5,127 nt of DNA from an uncultured Spongiibacteraceae bacterium. Its GTDB lineage: Bacteria > Pseudomonadota > Gammaproteobacteria > Pseudomonadales > CAMLJR01. The notes under the pieces are model-generated. The model saw nothing but the letters and a program-made list of their open reading frames with translations, was not told where the DNA came from and did no database searches. The translations under genes and the position numbers were made by a program. The DNA is taken from contig CAMLJR010000178.1 in NCBI GenBank assembly GCA_946480345.1, forward strand, positions 1 to 5,127, in the 5' to 3' direction. Position 1 is the first letter of the stretch, and each line of letters opens with the position of its first letter. Positions 5,054 to 5,127 of the stretch are shown here, in pieces.

Positions 5054-5127
5054 ATGACGCCACCCAGCCAACCGCAAACGCTGCTCCGCGAGAGCGCGCA
5101 AGTCGATGCCGCATCGGTTCAGCCGCT
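5054..5127 (+). CDS. thiC: Phosphomethylpyrimidine synthase ThiC, N-terminal fragment
   Basis: ThiC is the cytosolic radical-SAM enzyme that rearranges aminoimidazole ribotide into HMP-phosphate, the pyrimidine half of thiamine. Only 24 full codons are in the window (family length about 600 residues or more), so the [4Fe-4S] motif is not visible. The identification rests on two points. LLRESAQVDAASVQP (residues 10-24) closely resembles the N-terminus of Pseudomonas ThiC as I remember it (a SESAQVDSxSVQP motif). A TPP riboswitch with its own promoter also lies directly upstream. The start is set by AGGGAA at 5041-5046. Expression is expected to fall when TPP is abundant. The fragment is cut by the window edge and shows no damage. 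Confidence 0.9.
   Translation, partial: MTPPSQPQTLLRESAQVDAASVQP

Noticed and set aside
4773..5114. Minus-strand open frame of 113 codons across the thiC leader
   Set aside because: It overlaps the thiC promoter, the TPP riboswitch and the thiC start, and its product resembles nothing.

Overview
The window looks like a chromosomal core region of a gammaproteobacterium. The GC content is moderate to high. The order nadC (divergent), DUF1631 gene, ampD, ampE is the one I recall around ampD in Pseudomonas and relatives, and the AmpD and ThiC protein sequences also read as Pseudomonas-like. I cannot name the genus. There are no signs of phage, insertion sequences or CRISPR.

Layout from left to right. 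(1) The first 98 codons of nadC (NAD synthesis) lie on the minus strand and run off the left edge. (2) A 262-bp divergent intergenic region holds a perfect 14-bp palindrome, a candidate extended -10 promoter and a 10-bp inverted repeat just before the next gene. (3) A large gene for a DUF1631-family protein of unknown function, about 853 residues. (4) A 133-bp gap holds a perfect 12-bp inverted repeat that brackets a good -10 hexamer, probably the ampDE promoter. (5) ampD and ampE, 34 bp apart, code for the cytosolic anhydro-muramyl-peptide amidase of peptidoglycan recycling and a polytopic inner-membrane protein. (6) A 349-bp regulatory region contains three 14-bp direct repeats, a well-spaced sigma-70 promoter, a complete TPP riboswitch and a leader with alternative base pairing. 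(7) The first 24 complete codons of thiC (HMP-P synthase of thiamine synthesis) run off the right edge.

The genes fall into separate themes: NAD synthesis, an unknown conserved protein, cell-wall recycling with a link to beta-lactamase induction, and thiamine synthesis. The most informative signal is in the thiC leader. The 3' strand of the riboswitch (P4/P1 region) is perfectly complementary over 9 nt to a downstream segment, with 4 more pairs after a small internal loop. That segment is also the 5' arm of a GC-rich hairpin that resembles a dispersed REP/dRS3-type repeat, and it could pair with the thiC Shine-Dalgarno sequence as well. This gives a plausible, unusually explicit switching mechanism.
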